From Morinoia aosen (Eukaryota; Arthropoda; Malacostraca; Amphipoda; Talitridae), in contig CM059558.1 of the NCBI GenBank assembly GCA_030386875.1, forward strand, positions 2,542,001 through 2,606,000: DNA of 64,000 nt, given 5' to 3'. Positions 1 to 9,929 of the stretch are shown piece after piece. The number at the start of each line of letters is the position of its first letter. The first letter of the stretch is position 1. A program made the translations under genes and the position numbers. Under the pieces are notes generated by a model. The model was not told where the DNA came from. It saw nothing but the letters and a program-made list of their open reading frames with translations, and did no database searches.

Positions 1-1210
1 TGGTGCCTTAATTTTTCTTTTCTTTGAGCATTTTTGTTGTGGTCAGGGAGGCTGAAACTAACAAAAATTTAGGAAGATTGAACGGATAATAAACAGCTTT
101 AGTTACCCTTGATCTTTAAAGTTCAGTGCAAGTTTGCACTAAAAATGAGTCAGCGCCAATGAGAGCTAGCAGTGAAATAAAGTGGGACGATGAGTGAGAC
201 TCATTAGTTGCATAAAATTTTGTAGGACGTTCAGTCCTGACGCGGTATTGGGGATGATGTAAAGTTACGGGAATTGTAAAGCTATTCGAAACATCGTCTC
301 ATGAAGACTACTGGAAGAAAATGCTGGTTTCAGGATTTAGGGGAGAGTTCACCGCGTTTCCGCGGATGTTAACGTATGGTTTGGTTAGGTTGTAAGCAGC
401 AGAACAGGGAAATCGGCATTACTGGTCCAGTGTATTTTAATTCTTCGCAAAAATCTGACATATACCATTGCGCAATAACAATTTCACCTCGTTTGTTCTA
501 TCCCATTTATTTTTTGAAAAAGTCGCAGAACGGATAAAATGTTACTCATTTTTACAGGTACGTCAGTGGGTACGAATGGGTACGTCACTGTGTACATTAT
601 TATTTTCCGTAGGTTTCGTGAACTTTGAAATTGAGTTCGACGACTGGTCGGGCAGCGCCACTCAGAAAATTCCCTCCGTGTACACCGGCGGCCCACGTCG
701 CAGTTAAAGTGTCAACACTTTCGTTGTTAACATTTGAGGACAAACTTTCTCCTTTCCATGCTAAGCTGATTTCCTGCCATGCTGTGATGAATTAAATACA
801 CCTGCAATTCATAAAAGGCAGCCTTTTAGCCACAGTTAAAGTGTAAGTACATTTATTTTAGACACCCTGTATTTGATGTTGAAACTTGCATAATCTTGTT
901 CGAAAGAATGCTCACTTGGTTGTCACCGTCCACGCTTTGCTTTAGTAATAAGGAAAGACCTAATTCTATTCTCTTGGTAGAGTTCACAAAAAAACAAACG
1001 CACAAAATAATAATTCCATTCCTGACTGCTGTCCTGTACGCAGGCAAAAGAGCTGCGGAATTTCTATTGGTACCGAGTTTTACTTCTCATCGCGTTGATT
1101 TCAACTGGTCCACTTCATAAATGCAAAAGTACTCGGGGGTTATGCGCCCTGAACACACACCTAGATCCTGAATGTGCCATTTCATCCGGCCTTCGAAGGA
1201 AATGAGGATA
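1..1210 (+). repeat. Composite repeat: Rep-A tail, Rep-C, Rep-E
   Basis: The segment opens in the 3' part of Rep-A (GGGAGGCTGAAACTAAC near 44-60, then TTAGTTACCCTTGATC). It runs through Rep-C (ATTCCCTCCGTG near 670, CGTCGCAGTTAAAGTG near 694-709) into Rep-E (TTGGTTGTCACCGTCCACGC near 917). It is collinear with 26060-27470 and with the reverse complement of about 34300-35540, so it is a third copy of the same composite. Short open frames here also recur in the other copies, but none resembles a known protein. I read them as chance frames in a repeat. Confidence 0.75.
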
Positions 1211-1630
1211 AATAGCTTCATACCTCCCAAGTGTCACAAATACTCCTTATAGGGCGTCCTGCCATAACGCCTTCAAAATATTCAAGTTATCTTGATCACA
1301 TTATCATATCTTTCTTCTCGTTCGTGCTTTTTCACGCAGCCTACCCATTTTTACAAACAACTTGTCGAATAATTCAAATTTTCAGCGTAACTAAAACGGT
1401 TTAATTTCACATCACACACCTGATTGTTAGTTTGAGCCTCCCCTACCGCCCCAAAGATGTTCAAAGAGAAGAAAGATGAAGGCACCAGTAAAGTTGGAGT
1501 TGGAGGAACATGGAATCTATGCATTCGGTGTATTCCCGCTCAGGATTCCGTGCGCACAGAAACAGTAAGTCGAGAAGAAAGTTTATGAAACAAGATTAAA
1601 GTTGAAGAAAGTCAGAGGTTCTGGAAACCA
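1180..1630 (-). repeat. Rep-A copy, minus orientation
   Basis: Read on the minus strand this is Rep-A. The complement of the GGGAGGCTgAAAC landmark lies near 1430-1450 and a GGATTCCGTGCGCAC version of the BamHI-like landmark near 1545. The GGCGTC...GACGCC pair survives near 1254-1275 as GGCGTCCTGCCATAACGCC. It abuts a plus-orientation copy head to head at 1630/1631. Confidence 0.75.
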
Positions 1631-1657
1631 TGGTTTCCAGAACCTCTGACTTTCTTC
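1604..1657. repeat. Perfect 54-bp palindrome at Rep-A/Rep-A junction
   Basis: Bases 1604-1630 are the exact reverse complement of 1631-1657, with no spacer (centre CCATGG). It is the join between two head-to-head Rep-A copies. It could form a cruciform. It arose either by inverted duplication or by end-to-end insertion. Confidence 0.95.
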
Positions 1658-2040
1658 TTCAACTTACTCTTTCTATGCGCACGGGATCCTGTGCAGGAAC
1701 ACACATAGTGCATAGCTTCCACGTTCCCCTAGCACCAATCTTAATGGTGCCTTCATCTCTTTTCTCTTTGAATATTTTTGTTCTGAAATGGGAGGCTGAA
1801 ACTAACTCTTATCCCTCTAAAACTGAATCACAAAAAAAATCTTTAATAGTTCCTTTCAAAATGAGTAAAATATGGTTAAGTATACAGTAAAATTGTGGCC
1901 CCCACAATAAACCTCTCTCCACGTGGGTTAGCCGTAAAACTAGTTTTCAAATTTTGGCCGGCCACCCGCATCGAATGCCACATACGTGTTGAACTTCAAC
2001 TGTGCCTGTTTTGGCGCACGAGCCCGGCTAGGATCCGATA
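1631..2040 (+). repeat. Rep-A copy, plus orientation
   Basis: It begins in the TTTCCAGAACCTCTGACTTT block. GGGATCCTGTGCAGG follows at about 1682, and GGGAGGCTGAAACTAACTC at about 1789. The rest is the diverged A/T-rich tail. Bases 1900-2040 are only weakly recognisable. Confidence 0.8.
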
Positions 2041-2044
2041 GTCT

Positions 2045-2510
2045 ACTAAAATGATGCATCTAGGAACCAAAGGTATGAGTAATCTTTGAGTAAATTTGCA
2101 TTCTTAGAGATGTAATCGTGAAGAACCCAATCCTCGAGTAAATTTGTATTTGACTCCAGGAATGTAAATATGAATCTAACAGCATGAGGCATGCAAGAAA
2201 CATTTTTGTCATGTATTGAGCCAATATCCTCGTTCAAATCTCAAGAGCAAATTTATACAAGCAGTTCTGAATGAATTTTGTTCCGGTTCTCTCAACGTTC
2301 CTCACTTATCCCTACCAATCTCCACAGCAAACCTGTTGTACTGTAAAACATCAGTGTGAGTTTATTCATGATAAACTTACCACAATTGGTTGGTTGAAAT
2401 AACATTAGAAAATATAGATCTGTGAAACTTTGTGCGATTCAGAGCATGGCAAACTGTTTAATGAAGTGAAATATTGGGACATTAATTCACAGAACACAAG
2501 CAATTTATTT
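2045..2510 (+). repeat. Rep-B, 5' portion
   Basis: Carries GCATGAGGCATGCAAGAAAC at about 2181 and the CCACAGCAAACCTGTTGTACTG block near 2320. A GCATGGCAAACTGTTTAATGAAGTGAAATA-type block lies near 2445. The same blocks occur in the same order at about 29960-30240 and 36650-36960. It stops abruptly near 2510, where the other-strand Rep-B end begins. Confidence 0.65.
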
Positions 2511-2647
2511 TTTGAGTATTGAGCCAATATCCTCGTTAAATACTCAAGTATTCAACCAGCTTAGCATAACGTTGATGATAGGATGCCCTGAAAGTCGCTG
2601 AACTTATTCGGGCCCACAAATAGCTACACTCAAATGTGTCCATTGTA
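2511..2647 (-). repeat. Rep-B 3' end, minus orientation (BEL target site)
   Basis: The reverse complement of the Rep-B end seen at 19385-19520 and 30295-30410 (TACAATGGACACATTTGAG, then a GGGCCCGAATAAGTTCAGCG-type block). It ends at TTGTA (2643-2647) and resumes at 14372 beyond the BEL element. The retrotransposon therefore split this copy. Confidence 0.85.
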
Positions 2648-4236
2648 TGTCGAGATCTTACTCCCGAACTTTCCGCGGGAGAGAAAAACACCGGAAGAAG
2701 AAGGAGCATGTATTGGGCGCGGGTGAATACGTCACTGTAAAAACAAGGGTTATTTAGTTCTACGAATAAATCAGCTTGAAGGCACAAAGAAAGTATTCAA
2801 GTTTACAACTAAATTAGCTCGGCGGCACAGGAAAAGAACATTCTTTAATACATCTTTTAGTATCACGATCACAAAGGCGATCAATGCCTCTGCGATTTAA
2901 ACAGTTTCGAAAACAACGCAGATTTCAAGAAAAATAAGAAGCACTGCGAGAAAAAATGTAAAATTAAATAAGAAGTTTCTAATCGTCTCCGATTTTATTA
3001 CTAGAGCTTAGCTGCTGGTACATCTTTACACTTCAAAATACTCACATCTTTATATGCGAGACCTCCGCTATGACACAGACCTAAGCTACTTTTCATGTTT
3101 TACATTGCCTGTAAAGTAAAAGAAATCACATTAAATTATTATCATACGCACACGCGATTTGCAAACCAGACTAGGCTTAACTTTACAAAGACACGAAAGG
3201 GGCTCAAGGTCGGCCATTTTTTATAAGGCGCTCGAGGCGCAGCAATACACGACACCTGCATATAGATGACTCGTAAATGCACAAGACCTTCAAATACGTA
3301 GACAGTAGGAAACAAACATTTATGCTCGTAGTGAGAGCCAAATAGACGCATTTGGCAATTCCCATTGGGTATGAGAACTATATTAATTTAACCCTTTAAC
3401 GACCATGAAGACACTGCTCGTTTTTCAAAAACAACCTTAACGTAGTTAATTTTTAGTCGAATGACACACACAAAGGTAGAATGGCTATCTGCCGTTCTTA
3501 CAGATATAAAGCACACTTTCACTTCAGTTCCTTACTCTTATTAAGTTCAATCATCACTTAAAAAGGCTCAACACACATTTAAAAGCGCAGGCACAAGAAA
3601 ATTAAGAGGTCGATTGAGCACGAACTATCGCACCTTGCCCCCGGAAGAGCATTTGCAATAGTGCGAAGCGAGAGCTAAAAGTCAATAGTCGCCAACGATA
3701 ATGTTACCAAAAAACCCCAGCATACGCTAAAAGAAAAAACCCAGATCAGCAAAAAAGGGCGTTAATGAATAAATTTTCTTACCCTTTTTCTATTGTTTTC
3801 GTGGTTACCAAATAGTACAATCATTGTTGCTTCTTGAAATTAATTGTTTTCCCAACACAATTCATGACTGTAAACCCCAGGAGACAGATAAAAACCCAGA
3901 TCCGCGGATAAAACCCCAGAATGCGCAGCCCGCATACATAGAATCTACGAAAGGGCAGAGAACTCCAGCAATTAATTCTACATGCGCGAACAGAACTAGA
4001 ACGTTTGATAAGTATCGGAGTTTTTTATTCTTATTTTTAAGTAAAGATATTATCGACATTTAGTGACATTAACAATTAACTTTGCTGATATAATTAAGTT
4101 ATTGACCTAATATCGCTCATTTCAAAATCACGACTTCGTTCTGGAACTTTCGGGACAGTCAAATGAGAAACGGTTCATTTAAAATGGCGGGCTAAAAACG
4201 AAATGACCTAAAGACGGAGAAAGGCATGACATGACA
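2648..4236 (-). repeat. BEL/Pao 3' LTR
   Basis: In element orientation it begins TGTCATGTCATGCC (high-coordinate end) directly after the purine tract, and ends ...GATCTCGACA (2648). It matches 12783-14371 along its whole length without net indels. Differences cluster a little at the 2648 end (GAGATC here, GCGCCC in the partner). The small open frames inside it recur identically in the other LTR and are not genes. Confidence 0.95.
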
Positions 4237-4245
4237 CTCCCCCCT
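4237..4245 (-). other. BEL/Pao polypurine tract
   Basis: On the minus strand AGGGGGGAG lies immediately upstream of the LTR start TGTCAT. This is the expected position of the plus-strand primer for LTR retrotransposons. It fixes the 3' LTR boundary at 4236. Confidence 0.9.
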
Positions 4246-4807
4246 ATTTTGAAAAAATACACAGGCAAACATCCTTGCGACGGCTTGAAGAGAGCACGTA
4301 AAGAGTACCTTAGCTTCGTACACGATAATCAGTAACATTACGCTTGTACTAAAAGATCATACATCAATCCGTTACAATACGAAATTTCTTAAACCTAGAT
4401 AGAGATCAATCTTCCTTAGTCCGATAGGCACAAGAACAACGCACGTGACTAGTGTTAGGAACGTTACGAGCGAATAATACAACAAAATTAGAGGCGAACC
4501 CCGTCAGTATTCAAATCTAATATTCTATAGTAGTCAAACCGCAAACTGACTTAGTGAGAGATAGATAGGAGAGGAAAAACGAACGTGCTTCACGCATCAC
4601 ACCACTACCGGGAGAGGAAGGAGAAGTCTGCAGCTCTTCACCTCCCCCATCGGCAGCAGTGAGACACCTTCCGCCGACCGCTTGAAATAAGTTTATTAAC
4701 AATAGGTAAGCTTTACAGGGAGACTGGAAGGACGCGTCACAGTTGCGACGGGCACGATAGATAGAGTACACTAATCAAATTGATTCAAGAATCTGACACT
4801 ATGAGGT
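4246..4807 (-). other. BEL/Pao 3' untranslated interior
   Basis: About 560 bp between the pol stop codon and the polypurine tract. I see no conserved coding frame. The 84-codon open frame at 4517-4771 has no recognisable domain, and I see no env-like gene. Some BEL/Pao elements carry env; this one does not. Confidence 0.7.
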
Positions 4808-7800
4808 CTAGTTGTCCCCTCGGAGACCTAAACTTACTACCTTGCATATCGGACGTTCGCACGCTATCGTACCTCCCGCAGCAGCGGCCCGAGATACCAC
4901 TACGGAACGTACTAGACCGTCCCCGCTCTTCTTGACCCTGACTACCCTACCCATCGCCCATTTATTTCTCGGAGCAGGCTCGACGAGCATGACGATGTCT
5001 CCAGGGTTCAAGTTGGTTGTCCTCTTCGTCCACTTGGAGCGCGATTGAAGCTCCTGTATGTAGTCGCTTTTCCACTTCTGCCAGAAGACCTCTGCCAGAT
5101 GGTTGACTCTACGCCAGCGCTTCTTTCCGTAGGCTATGAGGTCCGCAGGGGAGGTATCGCAGAGAGGAGGGTTGTCGCCCGCTTCTTTCAACGTTAGGAG
5201 CATGTTTGGAGTCAGGGGTTGTGGATCATTAGGGTCGCTCGATAGGGACCATAATGGCGTGTTGTTGACGATTGATGCTGCTTCTTGAAAAAAGGTGTAG
5301 AGCTCATCTCTACTAGGTGTTCGCATGCCACACTGGGAAAGCGAGAACAACATGGCCTTCTTTATAGCTCCCACTTTACGTTCCCAAACTCCACCAAAAT
5401 GGGGTGCGTGAGGGGGATTAAAGATCCACTGCACATCGAAGTCTTGCAGCGTCTTGGAGAGCGACCTCATGTCGAGGTCCTGGTCATAGCTGCCGACGAA
5501 ATTAGAACCGCGGTCGCTCCTTATGATTTTACACGATCCACGAACGCACATGAATCGCCTGAGAGCGTTTCGAAAGCTAGAAGTGTCCATGGCAGGCAGC
5601 GGTTCCACATGCACCGCTCTAGAGGTCAGACAGGTCAACACCAAGGCCCATACCTTAGAAGTCCTCTTATTGCTTCTCGTAGAGATTCCCTCGACGACCT
5701 GCCACGGGCCTGCCACGTCCAAACCTGTGTTCGTAAAGGGAGCGGTGCAAGCAAGTCGGTCCTCCGGTAGGTCACTCATTTTCTGCTCTTCGGGTCTCCT
5801 TCTCAATTTTCTGCAGACGACGCAGTCATTTACGAACTTACGGATGACCTTCTTTCCGTGCACTATATGATAGCCTGCATCGCTTTCGGCTCCATGAGAA
5901 ATGTGAGCACCTTGATGCCCGGAGAGTTTGTGATAATGAGACACAATGCTAGAGGTGAGCGGGTGGTCTTCGGGAAGCACAATGGGGTGCTTTATACACC
6001 CGGGCAAGTTGACGCGCCTGAGGCGTCCGCCTACTCGCAACAGACCGTCAGCATCAATAAAGGGGCTCAAAGAAGACAAAGGGTGGCGCAGAGGAATGTC
6101 CTTTTCTTTCTTGAGATTACTGATCACGTCTTGAAAGGTTGCGTGTTGAACGTCAGAGATGGCTAACTTCTCACCCCCGAAGTTTAGTGATTCTAAGGGT
6201 CTGATGGCCAGAGCCACTCCTTTTCTTTGCTGAGTTCGGTCCTTCCATTTGAAATAGAAGTTCGTCGCCAGTCTTGATGCTCTACGAACAGAGACAAAGT
6301 CACCAGTTAAGTAGGCAGGAACTTCACGCTGAAGCTCTGGGGTCTGAAGGGAGGTGACGAAATTCGAGCATTCCTGGACGAGTTTCTCCTCGGGCAAACT
6401 CACGGAAAGCGAGATATCTGCGCCTTCTTGCTCGTCAGGCAGATGATCTTCCCACAGAAAGGAAGGGCCCGTCAACCAGCATATCCTCTTCAGGTTTTCT
6501 GCGCTTGTGGGACGAGAGGCCATATCCGCCGGGTAGCACTCAGAGGCTACGTACCGCCAGAGTTCCTTGGGACGAACCTTCGTAGCCGCTTCAATTCTTC
6601 TAGTCACATACTTTGAAAATCTTTTAGTTTCGTTGTTGAGGTAGCCCAGCACTACCTTGCTGTCTGAGTACATCACTACGTCGTTGATCTCGACGCTTAT
6701 CTCTTCGCATATTCTTCTGGAGGCCTCGCTGCACTCGACGGCCGCGCAGAGTTCCAAACGTGGTATGCTTGTGGCAGCTCTGGGAGCCACCTTGCTGTCA
6801 GCGCTTACAAAAGACACGTGTACTCGTCCACTCACATCGACTGATCGTAAGTAGGTGACATGTCCTATGGCTTGTTCAGAGGCGTCGGCAAAGGAATGCA
6901 AACTTCGTGAATGAACCTCCCCGAAGTCTCCAGGAATGAGGCACCTGTCCAACGACAGGTCGGAGAGTCCTCGCAACGACTCTTTCCACGATTCCCACGT
7001 CGCAAGATGAGCGAAGGGAAGAGGGTCGTCCCACCCCAACTTTGCCAAATTTTCTGGGTCTTGTTTTACGGGAGGGATCAAGGTGCGCATGATCAGTCGG
7101 CCTCCCAATACGACGGGGCTAGCTAAGCCGATTGGATCGAAGATTGAATTGACGGTGGCTAACAAACCACGTTTCGTGAACGGGCGGTCCACCACCTCGG
7201 TATGTACGTCAAACCGGTCGGTCGTAGTATTCCACGTCACTCCCAGGGTGCGCTGACTACAACCATCCTCCCAAAACTCCACCTTTCCTTCCTCGCGTTC
7301 CGATTCCGGGAATGCGTTCAAAACCTCCTGATGACTAGAAGAGATTTTGTGAAGACGAACCTTGAACGTCTCCAGGTACTCTCGAGTCTTGACTAGAATG
7401 TCGACGGCCTCTTGAGCTGAACCTGCGGATCCCAGTCCGTCGTCAACGTAAAATCCGCGCTCGACGTAGCTCAGAGCCTTCAAGGCAAGTCTGTCTCCGT
7501 TTTCTCTCTCCTCTCTTGAGGCTTCCCTAATGGCGTGGCGCAGACAGTGAGTTGCGACAGCCGGACTTGATCGATTTCCGAAGACGTGCACTCTTGCCCG
7601 GTACGAGACAAGTGCTTTGCAAGGATCATTGTCCTTGAACCAGAAGAACCTGAGAAAATTTCGGTCGGAGGGACGGACATAGAAGGCGTGGAACATCTTT
7701 TCCACGTCGGCAACGAAACCGACCTTGTTCTCTCGAAACCTAAGGAGCACTCCACGAAGACTATTGTTGGCATCTGGCCCCTGAAGCAAGGTTCCGTTTA

Positions 7801-8791
7801 AGTTGCGTCCGAAATACTGCGCCGCAGAGTCGAAGACGATGCGCACCTTCTTTTTCTTGGGATGTGTAACGGGAAAAACCGGGAGATAACAAAAGTGTCC
7901 TTCAGCCGGTTGAAGTTCTTCGGAAGGAACTACCTCTACGTGTCCACTATCCACGTAGTCTTGGACTATCTTCAAACACTGCTGTAATTTGGCGGGGTCC
8001 TTGACTAACCGCGTCAAAGTGTTTCTGGAGCGGCGATAGACGGCCTTCGTGTTGTCTGGAAGCTTAGACATGCGATCTATGAATGACAGCGGAGTTTCTA
8101 GATGCCCCTCAGCATTTACAACTATATTCTCGTCAATCAGCGACAAGAATTTCCTGTCCTCAACGGACGGTCCAGGACTCTCGTCGTCCATTCTGGTGTC
8201 GAAGACTGGAGCTAGAGGACCGAAACAAGGCTGAGCCGAAAAGTGATCTTCGACTTGAGTTTTATACACACTCATCTGCTTGTTCGACGGGTGAGGCTCT
8301 GAAGGGTTGATTCTTCCAACAATAGCCCATCCCAAAGGTGTTTTGTAGACAGGGGGCTTCCGGTGGATTAGTTCTGCAACCAATACTTCCTCTGCGTCTC
8401 GACCCAGCAACAGACTCACGGGAGCATTGCAGTCCAGAGGGAGAAATTCTGATGCAAGATGAGCAATGTCGGGGTTTTTCAAGACGTCTTCTCTCGTTGC
8501 CACGTCGTACTTATTATGAGGAATGCCGTCGTGCTCGAATAGCGGGGGAAGAGCATAAGACTCAGAGCGGTTTACGCCCTTTACTCGAAAGCCCTCCGTA
8601 GTCCGACCGTAGGATTTAGTTTTAGAACTTGAAATCGTGGTGATGGAATACGTTTCCTTTTTGTGAGGTAATGCAAAGAAATCTAACAAAGAAGATGTGG
8701 CGAAAGAGTTAGTACTTTGGTCATCCAGGATGACGTAAGAGCGGAGAGTTCTACTGCTTCTTCCGGGCGCCGTCACGTCCGCCAAGACCAT
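4808..8791 (-). CDS. pol: BEL/Pao pol polyprotein (PR-RT-RNase H-IN)
   Basis: An open frame of 1,327 codons from the first ATG. It encodes the enzymes that copy element RNA into DNA and integrate it. Visible in order: a retropepsin-like segment of the BEL/Pao type around residues 19-60, with LDDQS at 22-26; RT palm with the catalytic YVDD at about 447; an RNase H-like segment with ADASEQ at about 634; an integrase His/Cys region ending DCVVCRKL at about 985-992; and the integrase D-D-E core (GLDVAGPW about 1025, RSDRGSNF about 1096, GVWERK about 1135). Last comes a basic C-terminal region with PGDIVMLVE at about 1268, as in the usual BEL C-terminal domain. Length fits the family. The frame is continuous upstream with the zinc-knuckle gag frame except for one TGA at 8822-8824, so this ATG is probably not the natural start. 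The LDDQS site, rather than the commoner D-S/T-G, is known in many BEL proteases. Confidence 0.95.
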   Translation of the reverse strand: MVLADVTAPGRSSRTLRSYVILDDQSTNSFATSSLLDFFALPHKKETYSITTISSSKTKSYGRTTEGFRVKGVNRSESYALPPLFEHDGIPHNKYDVATREDVLKNPDIAHLASEFLPLDCNAPVSLLLGRDAEEVLVAELIHRKPPVYKTPLGWAIVGRINPSEPHPSNKQMSVYKTQVEDHFSAQPCFGPLAPVFDTRMDDESPGPSVEDRKFLSLIDENIVVNAEGHLETPLSFIDRMSKLPDNTKAVYRRSRNTLTRLVKDPAKLQQCLKIVQDYVDSGHVEVVPSEELQPAEGHFCYLPVFPVTHPKKKKVRIVFDSAAQYFGRNLNGTLLQGPDANNSLRGVLLRFRENKVGFVADVEKMFHAFYVRPSDRNFLRFFWFKDNDPCKALVSYRARVHVFGNRSSPAVATHCLRHAIREASREERENGDRLALKALSYVERGFYVDDGLGSAGSAQEAVDILVKTREYLETFKVRLHKISSSHQEVLNAFPESEREEGKVEFWEDGCSQRTLGVTWNTTTDRFDVHTEVVDRPFTKRGLLATVNSIFDPIGLASPVVLGGRLIMRTLIPPVKQDPENLAKLGWDDPLPFAHLATWESWKESLRGLSDLSLDRCLIPGDFGEVHSRSLHSFADASEQAIGHVTYLRSVDVSGRVHVSFVSADSKVAPRAATSIPRLELCAAVECSEASRRICEEISVEINDVVMYSDSKVVLGYLNNETKRFSKYVTRRIEAATKVRPKELWRYVASECYPADMASRPTSAENLKRICWLTGPSFLWEDHLPDEQEGADISLSVSLPEEKLVQECSNFVTSLQTPELQREVPAYLTGDFVSVRRASRLATNFYFKWKDRTQQRKGVALAIRPLESLNFGGEKLAISDVQHATFQDVISNLKKEKDIPLRHPLSSLSPFIDADGLLRVGGRLRRVNLPGCIKHPIVLPEDHPLTSSIVSHYHKLSGHQGAHISHGAESDAGYHIVHGKKVIRKFVNDCVVCRKLRRRPEEQKMSDLPEDRLACTAPFTNTGLDVAGPWQVVEGISTRSNKRTSKVWALVLTCLTSRAVHVEPLPAMDTSSFRNALRRFMCVRGSCKIIRSDRGSNFVGSYDQDLDMRSLSKTLQDFDVQWIFNPPHAPHFGGVWERKVGAIKKAMLFSLSQCGMRTPSRDELYTFFQEAASIVNNTPLWSLSSDPNDPQPLTPNMLLTLKEAGDNPPLCDTSPADLIAYGKKRWRRVNHLAEVFWQKWKSDYIQELQSRSKWTKRTTNLNPGDIVMLVEPAPRNKWAMGRVVRVKKSGDGLVRSVVVSRAAAAGGTIACERPICKVVSLGLRGDN

Positions 8792-8821
8792 CTTAGAGCA
8801 GCTTCTGTTTTTCGATGGTTG

Positions 8822-9532
8822 TCATTTTTCCGTATACAGGTTTCCCATTTCTGGAGCGTTGCGTCTCTCGTTGAGAGGCGGAGACCTGCGGGACCAGCGT
8901 CCTCGAGGCGCTGGTCCTCCCCTCGAAGCAAAACCTCTTCCCCGTACGCCGAAATTTTCTGAGTGGCTGCGCCTCTGCCCCTCAGACCCGTCCGAATGAA
9001 GCAGCGTGTGATGAGAGCTGGAACCACAGACTTCGCACCTCTGATCTGCGGTGCATTGAGCTATACGGTGCGCTCCGAAACATCGGAAACACGCACCGCA
9101 CTCCATAACGATACCCTTACGATCCGCAGCATCCAAACAAGAAAATCTATTGCAAGACGCCAGAGAATGCCCGGAGGTATGGTGTAAGGGGCATTCGGTT
9201 CTCGTGTCTTCCACCTGTGAGGATTCAACAGCAAGAACGGTGGCTCGCTTGCTCGACTTGCCCTTAGGTCCAGTATGTTGGTCGTTGTCCAACTTGGTGA
9301 GAACTCCCGAGTACGTGCGCTGAGCATTCTCGCGCAAGAACCTGCAGAATTCCTCTAAAGGAGGATGGCGCTTATGAGATTTCTGGTAGCTGAGCTTGGA
9401 TTTATTCCACCGGCATTTAATAAAATCCGGGAGCTTCTCATAAATTGGTTCGAGGCCCAGAGCGTAATTGTAGTATTCCAAGTCTCTCACCTCCCTCGTC
9501 TGCCCCTGAATGCTGTAGCACAGGTCGCCCAA
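8822..9532 (-). CDS. gag: BEL/Pao gag, zinc-knuckle region
   Basis: 236 codons from an internal ATG; the homologous frame extends upstream to about 9590. It encodes the nucleocapsid-like end of Gag, which binds element RNA. Three Cys/His clusters are visible: CPLHHTSGHSLASC, CGACFRCFGAHRIAQC and CEVCGSSSHHTLLH, typical of BEL/Pao. A basic Arg/Gly-rich tail follows. The frame ends at TGA (8822-8824) and is the same frame as pol, with ten sense codons between the stop and the first pol ATG. The upstream part of gag lies in another frame, separated at a run of eight A near 9588-9595 (minus strand). Confidence 0.85.
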   Translation of the reverse strand: MGDLCYSIQGQTREVRDLEYYNYALGLEPIYEKLPDFIKCRWNKSKLSYQKSHKRHPPLEEFCRFLRENAQRTYSGVLTKLDNDQHTGPKGKSSKRATVLAVESSQVEDTRTECPLHHTSGHSLASCNRFSCLDAADRKGIVMECGACFRCFGAHRIAQCTADQRCEVCGSSSHHTLLHSDGSEGQRRSHSENFGVRGRGFASRGGPAPRGRWSRRSPPLNERRNAPEMGNLYTEK

Positions 9533-9566
9533 CTTTTGCAGCGATTGAGCGGTTTTGGGATCAAAT

Positions 9567-9908
9567 TCAGTCGTTTTTATTTGGTCGTTTTTTTTCGATC
9601 ATCTTCTTGAACTCCGCCGTGATTTGCTCCGACGAGCCATATCGTTCTCTTAGTTGAGAGACGATTTCGTCCAAAGTTCGCTTCGGATCACTTCCGAATG
9701 AAGTCCTCAATCCGACGATTGTGTCGCGAGGCTCCCCAGATGTGCGCGCTTCTAGGATGCCGACCACGTCGCTCGGATTTAAAGAAAGGTTCTTTAAGTC
9801 GTTGCGAAGCTCAGCGAACCAAGTATGGTAACGTTTAGGCTCGCCTCGGAAAGGGTTGGGAGGTGACTTTGTCGAATTTTCGACAATTGTAGAATCTTTA
9901 AAATTCAA
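9567..9908 (-). CDS. gag: BEL/Pao gag, middle fragment
   Basis: 113 codons, called from a TTG; the frame is open a little further upstream to about 9925. Motifs such as PNPFRGEPKRYHTWFAEL and LRERYGSS are typical of the BEL Gag capsid region (the 'F.G....W..F' pattern). It runs out of frame at a homopolymer of eight A on the minus strand, where the sequence changes to the zinc-knuckle frame. A canonical -1 slip would not reach that frame; a +1 shift or a one-base indel would. It lacks a credible start of its own, so I read it as an interior piece of gag. Confidence 0.75.
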   Translation of the reverse strand: MNFKDSTIVENSTKSPPNPFRGEPKRYHTWFAELRNDLKNLSLNPSDVVGILEARTSGEPRDTIVGLRTSFGSDPKRTLDEIVSQLRERYGSSEQITAEFKKMIEKKRPNKND

Positions 9909-9929
9909 AGCTTGAATATCTAAAAACCT

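Noticed and set aside
896..1120. Conserved 74-101 codon frame in Rep-E copies (also 27139, 34444, 56251)
   Set aside because: No domain resemblance. The opposite strand is equally open and substitutions show no obvious codon pattern by eye, so DNA repeat identity explains it.
3142..4063. Duplicated small ORFs (69, 79 and 65 codons) at 3142-4063 and 13277-14198
   Set aside because: They lie inside the two LTRs and are duplicated only because the LTRs are.
4246..4807. env-like third ORF in the BEL element
   Set aside because: Only short frames. No signal peptide or transmembrane pattern in a usable length.
9567..9600. Programmed -1 frameshift at the A run in gag
   Set aside because: The downstream gag frame is reached by +1 (or a one-base indel), not by -1, so the usual slippery-heptamer mechanism does not fit.
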